This document shows positions 1-7,161 of a DNA stretch of 17,422 nucleotides, piece by piece (position 1 is the first letter of the stretch; every line of letters begins with the position of its first letter). The DNA lies in assembly GCF_020537505.1 (NCBI RefSeq), contig NZ_JAJBMO010000040.1, forward strand, positions 1 through 17,422, in the 5' to 3' direction. This DNA comes from Blautia glucerasea. Its GTDB lineage: Bacteria; Bacillota; Clostridia; Lachnospirales; Lachnospiraceae. The notes beneath the pieces were generated by a model. That model had not been told where the DNA came from and searched no databases. It saw only the letters and a list, made by a program, of their open reading frames with translations. Made by a program: the position numbers and the translations under genes.

Positions 1-20
1 ATAACGAGTAAACCGACGAT

Positions 21-49
21 CAAGACAGGCGGAAAACCGCCTGCTCTTG
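21..49. repeat. Perfect-arm hairpin near left edge
   Basis: CAGGCGG (26-32) and CCGCCTG (37-43) pair around an AAAA loop, and CAAGA/TCTTG extends the stem past one bulged C. No T-run follows on either strand, so it is not a classical terminator. It may belong to a gene outside the window. No coding region was seen in 1-179. Confidence 0.5.
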
Positions 50-75
50 ACATGCGATTCAACAACTGTTATATA

Positions 76-118
76 TAAAACAAGGGTGAAAAGCTCAAAC
101 TGTAAGCTTACCACCCTT
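76..118 (-). terminator. Rho-independent terminator of the merR gene
   Basis: Read on the minus strand, AAGGGTG and CACCCTT form the outer stem, AAGCT/AGCTT an inner stem, and GTTTTATATA follows. It lies about 60 bp past the merR stop codon. Confidence 0.7.
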
Positions 119-179
119 ACATATCATAGAAGAATCTTATTTACAGACTTTTTCTCACAGTCTCGTTATTATGATCTCT

Positions 180-593
180 TTAAATGCGAGACTTAAAATC
201 CTCATTGTTGATCAAATTACTGTAGTATCTGTTTTTCCCTGCCAGAACATCATCATAGAAACCTTGTTTCCAGTCGATATAATTAATGGCATCTTGTATC
301 TGCTGTTGTTGCGCCAACAACGAACTACGTTTTTGTTTAAGGATGCTTTTTCGTTCTGGAATTGTTGCTTCACCCTGAAGGCAGAGGGCAAGGTATTCTT
401 TCATTTCATTAATACTCATACCACAGTTTTTTAAACAGTTTAAGCTGTTGATCCATGCAATATCTTTTTCATCAAAAATACGATGATTATTTTTGTCGCG
501 TTTTACGTTAGGTACTAATCCCTGGTTACAGTAAAATTTCAAGGTTTCATATGATAACTGAGTTTGCTTGCATGTCTGTTTCATTGTAAACAT
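180..593 (-). CDS. MerR-family transcriptional regulator (AdhR-like)
   Basis: A 137-aa one-component DNA-binding regulator of the MerR family. The N-terminal winged helix-turn-helix is visible at residues 5-70 (TQLSYETLKFYCNQGLVP, then the RIFDEKDI wing). A coiled-coil dimerisation helix covers about 75-115 and the effector tail is short, as in the AdhR/NmlR-like subgroup. Cys53, in LNCLKNCGMS, falls where AdhR-type regulators carry the cysteine that senses aldehydes; this alignment is from memory. The ATG at 593 is chosen because GGGAGG sits 7 nt before it. A TTG five codons upstream overlaps that ribosome site. The gene diverges from lysR, whose promoter has a 19-bp spacer, so lysR is the likely target. 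The inducer is unknown. Confidence 0.85.
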   Translation of the reverse strand: MFTMKQTCKQTQLSYETLKFYCNQGLVPNVKRDKNNHRIFDEKDIAWINSLNCLKNCGMSINEMKEYLALCLQGEATIPERKSILKQKRSSLLAQQQQIQDAINYIDWKQGFYDDVLAGKNRYYSNLINNEDFKSRI

Positions 594-628
594 AATGAGT
601 CCTCCCAAAATATAAAATAAAAATCGTC

Positions 629-669
629 AAATGTAAGCAACAGTGAATCAAGAATTAACCTTTACATTT
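629..669. promoter_or_regulatory. Inverted repeat upstream of merR, possible operator
   Basis: AAATGTAA (629-636) and TTACATTT (662-669) are exact reverse complements 25 bp apart, just upstream of the merR ribosome site. It could be an operator for merR or part of its promoter. No convincing -35/-10 pair was found for merR itself. Confidence 0.35.
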
Positions 670-693
670 TATGAAAAAATTCAAAAAAAGTAC

Positions 694-724
694 TTGACCG
701 GTAGTAACAACCGGGTACTATAAT
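694..724 (+). promoter_or_regulatory. lysR promoter with 19-bp MerR-type spacer
   Basis: TTGACC (694-699) and TATAAT (719-724) are separated by 19 bp (700-718) rather than 17. This over-long spacer is the mark of promoters that MerR proteins activate by twisting DNA. AGTAC (689-693) and GTACT (715-719) form outer inverted arms, and ACCGG occurs twice, at 697-701 and 710-714. A divergent merR gene lies 100 bp away. The start site should be near 731. Confidence 0.65.
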
Positions 725-767
725 TACATTATAACAGTAAAAATGTTTTTATCAAGGAGAAATATAT

Positions 768-1664
768 ATGCTTTATAATCCTCAGCTTGAAACTTTTTTG
801 TGTGTTGTAGAGTCAGGGAGCTTCAGTAAGGCAGCAGAAAAACTGTTTATTACAGCACCGGCAGTGATCAAACAGATCAATTCTCTGGAAAGCAGTCTGA
901 ATCTGCAGTTATTTGACCGTACCCATAGGGGACTTATTGTGACAGAAGCGGGAAAATCTATTTATAAAGATGCCAAGTATATTATTCAATACAGTAAAGA
1001 ATCTCTGATCAGAGCCGAAAATACAATGCAAGGCGATAAAGAAGTCATTCGTGTAGGTATTTCACCAATGACACCACCGCAGACTTTTGGCAGTTTATTT
1101 CCCAAAATACAGGAACTTTATCCAGAGATAAAGTTTCAGTTGATCCCGTTTGAAAATACTCCGGAAAATGCCAGAGAAATCCTTGGCAATCTTGGACAGA
1201 ATATTGATGTAGTTGCAGGGATTTTTGATGATACACTGCTGGATCTTCGTAAATGCAGAGGAATAGAGATCAGCAGAGAAGAATTCTGCTGTGCAGTATC
1301 TATCCATCACCGTCTTGCTAAGAAAGAATACCTGGAAATCCAGGATTTGTATGGAGAAAATCTTATGCTGATCCACAGGGGATGGAGTGAATATATAGAT
1401 ATTCTAAGAGATGATCTCTGGGAACATCACCCGGAAATACAGATTGTGGATTTTGATTTTTACAATATGGAAACTTTTAACCGCTGCGAAAACAGTAATG
1501 ATGTTTTGCTTGCTGTAAAGAGTTGGGAGAGTATTCATCCCCTTATGAAGATTATTCCCGTAAACTGGAATTACGGAATTCCCTTCGGACTTCTGTACTC
1601 CCAGGAACCCTCCAGAAAAGTTAAAAAAGTTCTGGATGCCATTGAAAGAACCAGAGACTTATAA
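768..1664 (+). CDS. LysR-type transcriptional regulator
   Basis: A 298-aa LysR regulator of normal family length. Residues 3-62 form the winged helix-turn-helix (FSKAAEKLFITAPAVIKQIN, then FDRTHRGLIVTEAG), followed by a linker helix. An effector-binding domain of periplasmic-binding-protein fold runs from about residue 90 to the end. The ATG at 768 follows AAGGAGA by 6-7 nt. The stop codon overlaps the first of five repeated promoter boxes, which drives the next gene, and the AACC-N4-GGTT dyad of those boxes sits near -65, the usual LysR recognition position. It is therefore the best candidate activator of the five transcription units. The family is clear; the regulon is inferred and the ligand unknown. 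Confidence 0.9.
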   Translation: MLYNPQLETFLCVVESGSFSKAAEKLFITAPAVIKQINSLESSLNLQLFDRTHRGLIVTEAGKSIYKDAKYIIQYSKESLIRAENTMQGDKEVIRVGISPMTPPQTFGSLFPKIQELYPEIKFQLIPFENTPENAREILGNLGQNIDVVAGIFDDTLLDLRKCRGIEISREEFCCAVSIHHRLAKKEYLEIQDLYGENLMLIHRGWSEYIDILRDDLWEHHPEIQIVDFDFYNMETFNRCENSNDVLLAVKSWESIHPLMKIIPVNWNYGIPFGLLYSQEPSRKVKKVLDAIERTRDL

Positions 1665-1724
1665 CCAAAAGTATATAGTGCATAACCAAATGAGACTTCT
1701 GCCGGAGTCTCATTTCTTTATAAT
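1659..1724 (+). promoter_or_regulatory. Shared promoter box, copy A (alcohol dehydrogenase operon)
   Basis: The box runs from 1659 to 1699: TTATAACCAAAAG, then TGCATAAC, then GAGACTTC. It is one base shorter than the other copies (gap after AACCAAAAG). It leads into a poor -35 (TTCTGC, 1697-1702), 16 bp, and TATAAT (1719-1724). It begins over the lysR stop codon and its 3' half is the left arm of a terminator-like hairpin. Confidence 0.65.
1688..1720 (+). terminator. Terminator-like hairpin after lysR, inside promoter A
   Basis: AAATGAGACT (1688-1697) pairs with AGTCTCATTT (1706-1715) over an 8-nt loop, followed by CTTTA. It would end lysR transcripts while the same DNA carries the -35 and spacer of the alcohol dehydrogenase promoter. 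Confidence 0.6.
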
Positions 1725-1792
1725 AGAATAGTGAGAATGTTCATAAAGTATTGATTCATAATAAATGAACCAAGCAGTAAAAAGGAGGAAAT

Positions 1793-2968
1793 TTGGAATT
1801 GAATAACTTTATTTTTGAAAACTCTACAAAAGTATTTTTTGGAAAAGGATGCGTGAAAGAATATCTTTCCTGTTGGGCCGGTAAATTTGGAGAAAGAGTT
1901 CTGCTCGCGTATGGCGGCTGTTCCATTAAGAAAAATGGTATTTATGAAGAAGTGACGAGTATTCTTGAAAAAGCAGGAAAAACTGTGATCGAATTTTCCG
2001 GAATCATGGCAAATCCTACTTATGAAAAAGTCTTGGAAGGGGCAAAGATCGCCAGAGAGAATGAGGTAGACTGGATTCTTGGAATTGGCGGTGGTTCAGT
2101 TATGGACTGCTGCAAAGCAGTATCCCTTGCTGCTATTAGTAAGAAAGATATCTGGAAAGAATACTGGGCAAAGCCAGGAATTATTGATTTTGAACCGTTA
2201 CCTCTCGGAGTGATCGTCACTGTCGCAGGAACAGGAAGCGAATGTAACGGCGGAGCCGTGATTACAAACGAAGGACTGAAAGTAAAAACAGGTCGGGATT
2301 ACCCGAAATGTAATCCGAAATTTGCTTTAATGGATCCGGAGTATACTTATACAGTTCCTGTCAGACAGATGGTTTCCGGAAGTTTTGATATCTTGTCGCA
2401 TATCATGGAGACATATTTCAGTGAACCGGACGTAAGCAATGTATCTGATGATATTTCCGAAGCATTAATGAGAAATGTAATCCAGAATCTTCGTGTGGCA
2501 ATAAAAAATCCAGAAGACTATACAGCACGCAGTAATCTTATGTGGGACGCAACTATGGCAGAAAACCGTATCATCAAACTTGGTAAAAAGTGTGATTTTG
2601 AATGTCATCAGATGGAACATCAGATTGGAGCTTTTACAAACTGCAACCATGGAGAGGGACTTGCAGTGTTGCATCCGGTTTATTATCGACATATTTATAA
2701 ATATGGTCTGAAAAAATTCGTCCGTTTTGCAGAAAATGTCTGGCAAATCAGAAGAGGTGATATGACTGATGAAGCACTGGCAGAAGCAGGAATAAATGCG
2801 CTGGCAGATTTTATCAGAGAGATTGGACTTCCGACCAGTTTGAAAGAGCTTGGAGTTACGGAGGATATTGATCTGAGAGAAATTGCAGATTCCTGTAATC
2901 TGTCAGTTGGAAGTTATAAAAAAATGACACATGAAGAAATCCTGGAAATCTTCAGGGAATGTATATAA
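1793..2968 (+). CDS. Iron-containing alcohol dehydrogenase (butanol dehydrogenase-like)
   Basis: A 391-aa cytosolic NAD(P)H-dependent alcohol/aldehyde oxidoreductase, group III. The nucleotide-binding motif GGGSVMD is at 99-105 and AGTGSECNGGAVITNE at about 145-160. Likely metal ligands are Asp199, His203, His272 and His286, with His276 also near; the H-x13-H spacing fits the family. Best resemblance is to the BDH-type enzymes that reduce butyraldehyde or other aldehydes. The start is uncertain: AAAGGAGG at 1781-1788 lies 4 nt before TTG at 1793 and 10 nt before TTG at 1799, and no ATG is near. It leads a three-gene operon with a surface esterase and a membrane cytochrome, under promoter box A. 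Confidence 0.9.
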   Translation: MELNNFIFENSTKVFFGKGCVKEYLSCWAGKFGERVLLAYGGCSIKKNGIYEEVTSILEKAGKTVIEFSGIMANPTYEKVLEGAKIARENEVDWILGIGGGSVMDCCKAVSLAAISKKDIWKEYWAKPGIIDFEPLPLGVIVTVAGTGSECNGGAVITNEGLKVKTGRDYPKCNPKFALMDPEYTYTVPVRQMVSGSFDILSHIMETYFSEPDVSNVSDDISEALMRNVIQNLRVAIKNPEDYTARSNLMWDATMAENRIIKLGKKCDFECHQMEHQIGAFTNCNHGEGLAVLHPVYYRHIYKYGLKKFVRFAENVWQIRRGDMTDEALAEAGINALADFIREIGLPTSLKELGVTEDIDLREIADSCNLSVGSYKKMTHEEILEIFRECI

Positions 2969-2984
2969 ATCTGGGGTATCAGAA

Positions 2985-4013
2985 ATGCACAGAAAAAAGA
3001 GATGTTATTTTATGGAGGTTTTAGTAATTTGTTTTTATGTTCTGTTTGCCTGCAGCGTTATCGTTGCAGGCAGGGAACATGATTCGGCAGGGAAAGAGGA
3101 CACTGGAAATAAGATGAACACGAAAAAAGAAAGAGAAGCTGTTTATGACCGCCATACCAAAGTTCAGGATGTAATAAATGATCCGGCATTTGGAAGTTAT
3201 GGACGCCTGATCTTTCCGGTAGATATACAGATTGACAATAGCCTGGAACTGGAAGATGTAGAGGAAATCCTTCCATGGTACAGTGAAGTAAATCCGGACA
3301 AAACTGTGGAAATTGCAAATTATATGAAAAATCAGGCTGCCAGAGATGAACAGATTTTTTATGACATTTATACAGATGAAGAGAAGGCAGCAGACCCGGA
3401 AAAAGAGGAGACTGGACTGTTCTTTTTCCGTGGAGATCCCGGAGAGAAGTTTGCTGTTTTAAATGCAGGCGGAGGATTTATGTATGTTGCCGGAATGCAG
3501 GATAGTTTTCCGCATGCACTAGAATTATCAAAAAAGGGATACAATGCGTTTGCTCTGATCTATCGTCCAGGAGCGCAGACTGCCTGTGAGGATCTTTCAA
3601 AGGCAATTGCCTTTATTTCAGATCATGCAGAAGAACTTCAGGTAGATCCGGATGATTATTTTTTGTGGGGTGGTTCTGCCGGAGCAAGAATGGCAGCATG
3701 GGTAGGCACTTATGGAACTTCTGCATTTGGTGAAAAAGAATATCCCGCACCAACAGCAGTGATCATGCAGTATACGGGACTTTCAGAAATTACAGGAGAA
3801 GAGCCGCCAACTTACGCATGTGTGGGAACAAGTGATGGCATTGCATCATACCAAACCATGTCTACGCGAATCAACAGGATAAAAGCCAACGGTACAAATG
3901 CAGAAATAGAAATCTTTAAAGGGCTTTCCCATGGTTTTGGACTGGGAGAAGGTACTGCCGCAGAAGGATGGCTGGATCATGCAGTTGAGTTCTGGGAAAA
4001 CAATATGGGGTAA
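2985..4013 (+). CDS. Exported alpha/beta hydrolase (BD-FAE-like esterase)
   Basis: A 342-aa serine hydrolase of the acetyl-esterase/BD-FAE type. Residues 10-29 are a hydrophobic export or anchor segment; LFAC at 20-23 is an imperfect lipobox. The catalytic domain shows the oxyanion strand LNAGGGF (159-165), nucleophile Ser231 in GGSAG, acid Asp284 in TSDG and His316 in LSHGF. The ATG at 2985 is preferred because it gives a clean export signal 17 nt after the dehydrogenase stop; an in-frame ATG at 2931 lies inside that gene. The ribosome site is weak (GGGG at 2972), so translational coupling is possible. It resembles the secreted esterase at 12028. The substrate is unknown; acyl esters are likely. 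Confidence 0.8.
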   Translation: MHRKKRCYFMEVLVICFYVLFACSVIVAGREHDSAGKEDTGNKMNTKKEREAVYDRHTKVQDVINDPAFGSYGRLIFPVDIQIDNSLELEDVEEILPWYSEVNPDKTVEIANYMKNQAARDEQIFYDIYTDEEKAADPEKEETGLFFFRGDPGEKFAVLNAGGGFMYVAGMQDSFPHALELSKKGYNAFALIYRPGAQTACEDLSKAIAFISDHAEELQVDPDDYFLWGGSAGARMAAWVGTYGTSAFGEKEYPAPTAVIMQYTGLSEITGEEPPTYACVGTSDGIASYQTMSTRINRIKANGTNAEIEIFKGLSHGFGLGEGTAAEGWLDHAVEFWENNMG

Positions 4014-4020
4014 ACCTGAA

Positions 4021-4686
4021 ATGAAACCAAAAATAAAATTAAAAATATGCATAGATATACTGATGACAGCGGCACTGCTTTTTCTGATGCCCTATGAACT
4101 GGTTGGAAGAGTAGCACATGAATGGATTGGAACAGAGATATTTTTACTCTTTATCCTGCATCATATATTAAACAGGAAATGGACTGCCCATATGTTCAAG
4201 GGAAAATATACAAAATTCCGTATCCTCCAGACGATATTAGTGGCAGCAATTTTTATCAGTATGATCGGGAGCATGGTAAGCGGTATTCTGTTGTCAGAAT
4301 ATGTATTTGCAGCTATAAAAATCAAAGGCGTTGCAAATATGGCGAGAAATATTCATATGCTTTGTGCCTACTGGGGATTTATCCTGATGTCTCTGCATCT
4401 TGGACTACACTGGAACATGTTTCTCAAGATGCTTGACAGGAAAATACACCTCCCTGCCGGAAAGAAAAAATATATATTCCGGATTTTGGCAGGAGTAATT
4501 GCTGCCTACGGATGCCATGCATTTATAAAACGCCAGATTGGAAGCTATATGTTCCTGAAAAAACACTTCGTTTTCTTTGATTATACAGAACCACTGGTAT
4601 TTTTTATGTTAGATTATATTGCTATTATGGGTCTTTTTATTATAGTTGGATATTACTTTAGCATGATCCTGAGAAAAAAATCATAA
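4021..4686 (+). CDS. DUF4405-type (flavinylation-associated) membrane cytochrome
   Basis: A 221-aa integral membrane protein with about six hydrophobic helices (roughly 8-28, 39-51, 67-90, 111-130, 150-168, 188-215). His33, His47/His48, His112, His126 and His130 lie in or beside the first, second and fourth helices. This fits the bis-histidine heme-b pattern of DUF4405 proteins, which often pass electrons across the membrane to extracytoplasmic flavoproteins. The start is ATG 4021, 7 nt after the upstream stop; a longer frame from 3931 overlaps the esterase and is rejected. It is the last gene of the alcohol dehydrogenase operon. The family is assigned from the histidine pattern and topology, so heme content is an inference. 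Confidence 0.7.
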   Translation: MKPKIKLKICIDILMTAALLFLMPYELVGRVAHEWIGTEIFLLFILHHILNRKWTAHMFKGKYTKFRILQTILVAAIFISMIGSMVSGILLSEYVFAAIKIKGVANMARNIHMLCAYWGFILMSLHLGLHWNMFLKMLDRKIHLPAGKKKYIFRILAGVIAAYGCHAFIKRQIGSYMFLKKHFVFFDYTEPLVFFMLDYIAIMGLFIIVGYYFSMILRKKS

Positions 4687-4732
4687 GACACATACTAAAC
4701 AATCAAATTTTTTTGAAAAATTCTCGCAATAC

Positions 4733-4786
4733 AAGCTCTCTTAAGCAGATAAGATGATAATCATATTTGCCTGAGAGAGCTTTTTA
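4733..4786 (+). terminator. Terminator of the alcohol dehydrogenase operon
   Basis: AAGCTCTCT (4733-4741) pairs with AGAGAGCTT (4774-4782), with an inner ATGAT/ATCAT pairing and a T5 run at the end. It closes the operon 47 bp after the cytochrome gene. Confidence 0.75.
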
Positions 4787-4843
4787 TGTTGTTGACATAA
4801 TCTGTCTCAGACAGAGATTCCATCTTATTAGTTATATATCCAG

Positions 4844-4911
4844 TTTTAACATAAAGGTTCATACAGCAAAACCAAGAGAATCTTCTGATTCATCTGCCTG
4901 TTTTTTATAAT
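4844..4911 (+). promoter_or_regulatory. Shared promoter box, copy B (two-component operon)
   Basis: The box (4844-4885) reads TTTTAACATAAAGGTT, then GCAAAACCAAG, then GAATCTTC. The -35 is TTCTGA (4883-4888), followed by exactly 17 bp and TATAAT (4906-4911). The start site would be near 4918, giving a leader of about 74 nt to the response regulator. The rest of the 305-bp gap 4687-4991 holds the terminator above and a small palindrome at 4801-4815 (TCTGTC-tca-GACAGA). Confidence 0.7.
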
Positions 4912-4991
4912 AAAAATATAAAATAACTCATTCATTACTGACTGCAATAGACACCTGACATAAAATATACAGGAGAAGAGGGGAAGAGTAA

Positions 4992-5699
4992 ATGATACGC
5001 ATGGCGATCGTAGAGGACGAAAAGATATACGTGGATAAATTGATGGAATATATACAAAAACTTCAGGACGAAAACGGATACCAGATAGAAGTTAAATGGT
5101 TTCGGGACGGATGTGATATAACAGACGGATATGACAGCAACTACGACATCATTCTGATGGATATTCAGATGAAATTTCTGGACGGAATGTCTGCTGCCAG
5201 AAAGATCCGTGAGCTGGATCAGGACGTAATTATTATATTTATTACCAATATGACAGACTACGCCATTCGAGGATACGAAGTTGGTGCAATGGATTATATT
5301 GTAAAACCCGTATCTTACTTTGCATTTTCAGAAAAATTAAAGAGAGCTATAAAAAAGATCTGTACCAGGAGCACTCACTACATCTCTGTTCCCGTAGAAG
5401 GTGGAATTCGAAAAATAGATATTTCTACCATCTATTATGTGGAAAGCCACGGACATAATCTCTGCTATAAAGCTGAAGAACTAGAACTGGAAGTCAGAGG
5501 AACAATGAATGAACTGGAAAAAGTATTGTCGCCGTACAGCTTTTTCAGATGTAGTAAGAGTTTTCTTGTAAATATGCAGTATGTAGAAGTAATTCAGGAA
5601 AACCAGTGTATTGTACATGGTGAACGTCTGTCGGTAGGACGCAAAAAAAAGAAAGAGTTTATGCAAAAACTTTTAAATTATATGAGCGAGGTGATGTAA
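4992..5699 (+). CDS. LytTR-family response regulator
   Basis: A 235-aa response regulator. The receiver domain covers about 1-120, with acidic Glu8/Asp9, phospho-acceptor Asp57 in LMDIQM, Thr85 in FITN and Lys105 in VKPV. A LytTR DNA-binding domain covers about 133-230 (HYISVPVEGGIRKIDISTIY to FFRCSKSFLVNMQYV). Such regulators bind direct repeats upstream of target promoters and work with GHKL histidine kinases, here encoded 2 nt downstream. GAGGGG precedes the ATG by 9 nt. Transcription should start from shared promoter box B, which ties this system to the redox enzymes. No LytTR binding repeats were recognised in the window, so its targets are unknown. Confidence 0.9.
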   Translation: MIRMAIVEDEKIYVDKLMEYIQKLQDENGYQIEVKWFRDGCDITDGYDSNYDIILMDIQMKFLDGMSAARKIRELDQDVIIIFITNMTDYAIRGYEVGAMDYIVKPVSYFAFSEKLKRAIKKICTRSTHYISVPVEGGIRKIDISTIYYVESHGHNLCYKAEELELEVRGTMNELEKVLSPYSFFRCSKSFLVNMQYVEVIQENQCIVHGERLSVGRKKKKEFMQKLLNYMSEVM

Positions 5700-5701
5700 C
5701 C

Positions 5702-6907
5702 ATGGAGACAATTTATCCTGATATTCCAAGAATTTGTACTGCTATGGCAGAGTGGATCATGTGCTTTGCTTACGTCTCTTTTCTTCCAAAAAGATATACC
5801 GGAAGAAAAAATATCCTATTCTGTATTATTGCATTGCTGCTGCAGATCTTTATTCTCGTTTCAACCGCCATTGTGCCGTTGAAATATTGGATTTTATGTA
5901 TGATCCTGGCAGCAGGATGTATGTTTGCATTTATCTATATGTGTTGCGAACTTACTACCGGACAGGCTTTGTATTGCTGCGCAATTGCATTTATACTTGC
6001 AGAATTTATCGCTTCACTGGAATGGCAGCTTTATATCTATCTTCTAAAATGGAACCTGCAGTTTCCGGGAGAAAACCTTATCCTGCTTGCGATTATTTAT
6101 ATTGGAATGTTCTGGGTTGTTTTCTATCTGGAAGTTGCACTTTTGACAAAAGAATTTTTACAGGAACTCTCTGTATGGGAACTTATCTCAACCGTTGCGC
6201 TGGTAATTATGACATTCGCTTTCAGCAACATCAATTTTCTGGTTGCAGACCAGCCTTTTAACAATGCAGTACGATTGAACATTTTTGAAATGCGCACTCT
6301 GATAGATTTTTCAGGAATCGCAGTATTATATGCTTTTCAGAGCAGAGTTAGTGAATATATATCTAAAAAAGAAATGGAAAGTATCCAGACAATGCTGAAA
6401 AGTCAGTACGATCAATACCGCAGTTATCAGGACAGCATGGAATTTATCCGGATACAGAGACATGATCTGAAACATCATATTGCTCTGCTCCGGGCAGAAA
6501 CAGATTTGCAGAAAAGAGAAGAATGGCTGGCTACCCTGGAGCATGAGCTGGATTCCAATAACTTTGTTGATCCTACAGGAAACCGGGTACTTGATGTCAT
6601 TTTGTCTGCCAAAGGCCAGCTTATGAAAAAACAGAAGATCCATTTTACATGTGTTGCAGATGGGGCTCTTCTGGATTCCATTCATGTGACAGATATTTGT
6701 ACAGTCATTGGTAATGCTCTGGATAATGCCATAGAAAGTGTCCTCATGGTCGAAAACTCGGAGAAACGAATGATACACCTGTCTCTGACTCAGAAAAATG
6801 ATTTCATCTTTATACAGATAAGAAATTACTGCGAAAAGGAGCCTGTCTGGAAAGGCAAAGAACTTCTTACAACAAAAAAAATAAGAAAAATCATGGTTAC
6901 GGAATAA
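5702..6907 (+). CDS. GHKL sensor histidine kinase, C-terminus out of frame
   Basis: A 401-aa membrane sensor kinase of the AgrC/VirS-like class. Six or seven hydrophobic helices occupy about 10-215. A coiled region follows, then the phospho-acceptor His254 in RHDLKHH and the ATP-binding N-box NALDNA at 338-343. It starts 2 nt after the response regulator stop, with GAGGTGAT as ribosome site. The frame ends at TAA 6907 just past an A8 tract (6874-6881), before the G2 box of the ATP lid. The missing lid (NHGYGIKSI) and C-terminus are encoded directly downstream in another frame, up to TGA 7020. Adding one base to the A tract restores a ~440-aa kinase. As written it should lack normal kinase activity unless slippage corrects the frame. 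Confidence 0.85.
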   Translation: METIYPDIPRICTAMAEWIMCFAYVSFLPKRYTGRKNILFCIIALLLQIFILVSTAIVPLKYWILCMILAAGCMFAFIYMCCELTTGQALYCCAIAFILAEFIASLEWQLYIYLLKWNLQFPGENLILLAIIYIGMFWVVFYLEVALLTKEFLQELSVWELISTVALVIMTFAFSNINFLVADQPFNNAVRLNIFEMRTLIDFSGIAVLYAFQSRVSEYISKKEMESIQTMLKSQYDQYRSYQDSMEFIRIQRHDLKHHIALLRAETDLQKREEWLATLEHELDSNNFVDPTGNRVLDVILSAKGQLMKKQKIHFTCVADGALLDSIHVTDICTVIGNALDNAIESVLMVENSEKRMIHLSLTQKNDFIFIQIRNYCEKEPVWKGKELLTTKKIRKIMVTE

Positions 6908-7020
6908 AAAGTATTCGGTATTCCATAGAAAAATATGGCGGAAACATTACTACTGCTTATAAAGATAACTGGTTTGAATTATGTATTCTCATTCCAAATC
7001 AGAAAGAAGACGAACATTGA
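6883..7020 (+). other. Displaced 3' end of the histidine kinase (frameshifted)
   Basis: In the frame beginning at 6883 this encodes KKNHGYGIKSIRYSIEKYGG and then a short strand-rich end, the standard G2 box and C-terminus of GHKL kinases. It ends with TGA at 7018-7020. It has no start of its own and is read only if the A8 tract at 6874-6881 gains one base or loses two. Confidence 0.85.
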
Positions 7021-7037
7021 TTCACTTATTTTTGCAT

Positions 7038-7086
7038 TTTGTGCCATATATTTGTTAGTTGCGACAAAAACGAGCACAAATTTTTT
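7038..7086 (+). terminator. Terminator of the two-component operon
   Basis: TTTGTGC (7038-7044) pairs with GCACAAA (7074-7080), with inner TTGT/ACAA, followed by T6 (7081-7086). It lies 18 bp after the original kinase stop at 7020. Confidence 0.6.
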
Positions 7087-7161
7087 ATTATGATAAAATC
7101 CGTTACATCGGAAGAGAAACGGCCGTTTATCTGAAAAAAAGAAAGGAAAGAGGAAGAAAAA

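Noticed and set aside
594..608. TTG start extending the MerR protein by five residues
   Set aside because: The codons overlap the GGGAGG ribosome site that serves the ATG at 593.
4792..4797. Perfect TTGACA as a -35 for the two-component operon
   Set aside because: No acceptable -10 at 16-18 bp downstream; the box B promoter fits better.
7021..7161. A sixth copy of the shared box upstream of the GH3 remnant
   Set aside because: No AACCAAAAGG, GCAAAAC or GAATCTTC cores occur there in either orientation; the region holds a terminator and a ribosome site only.
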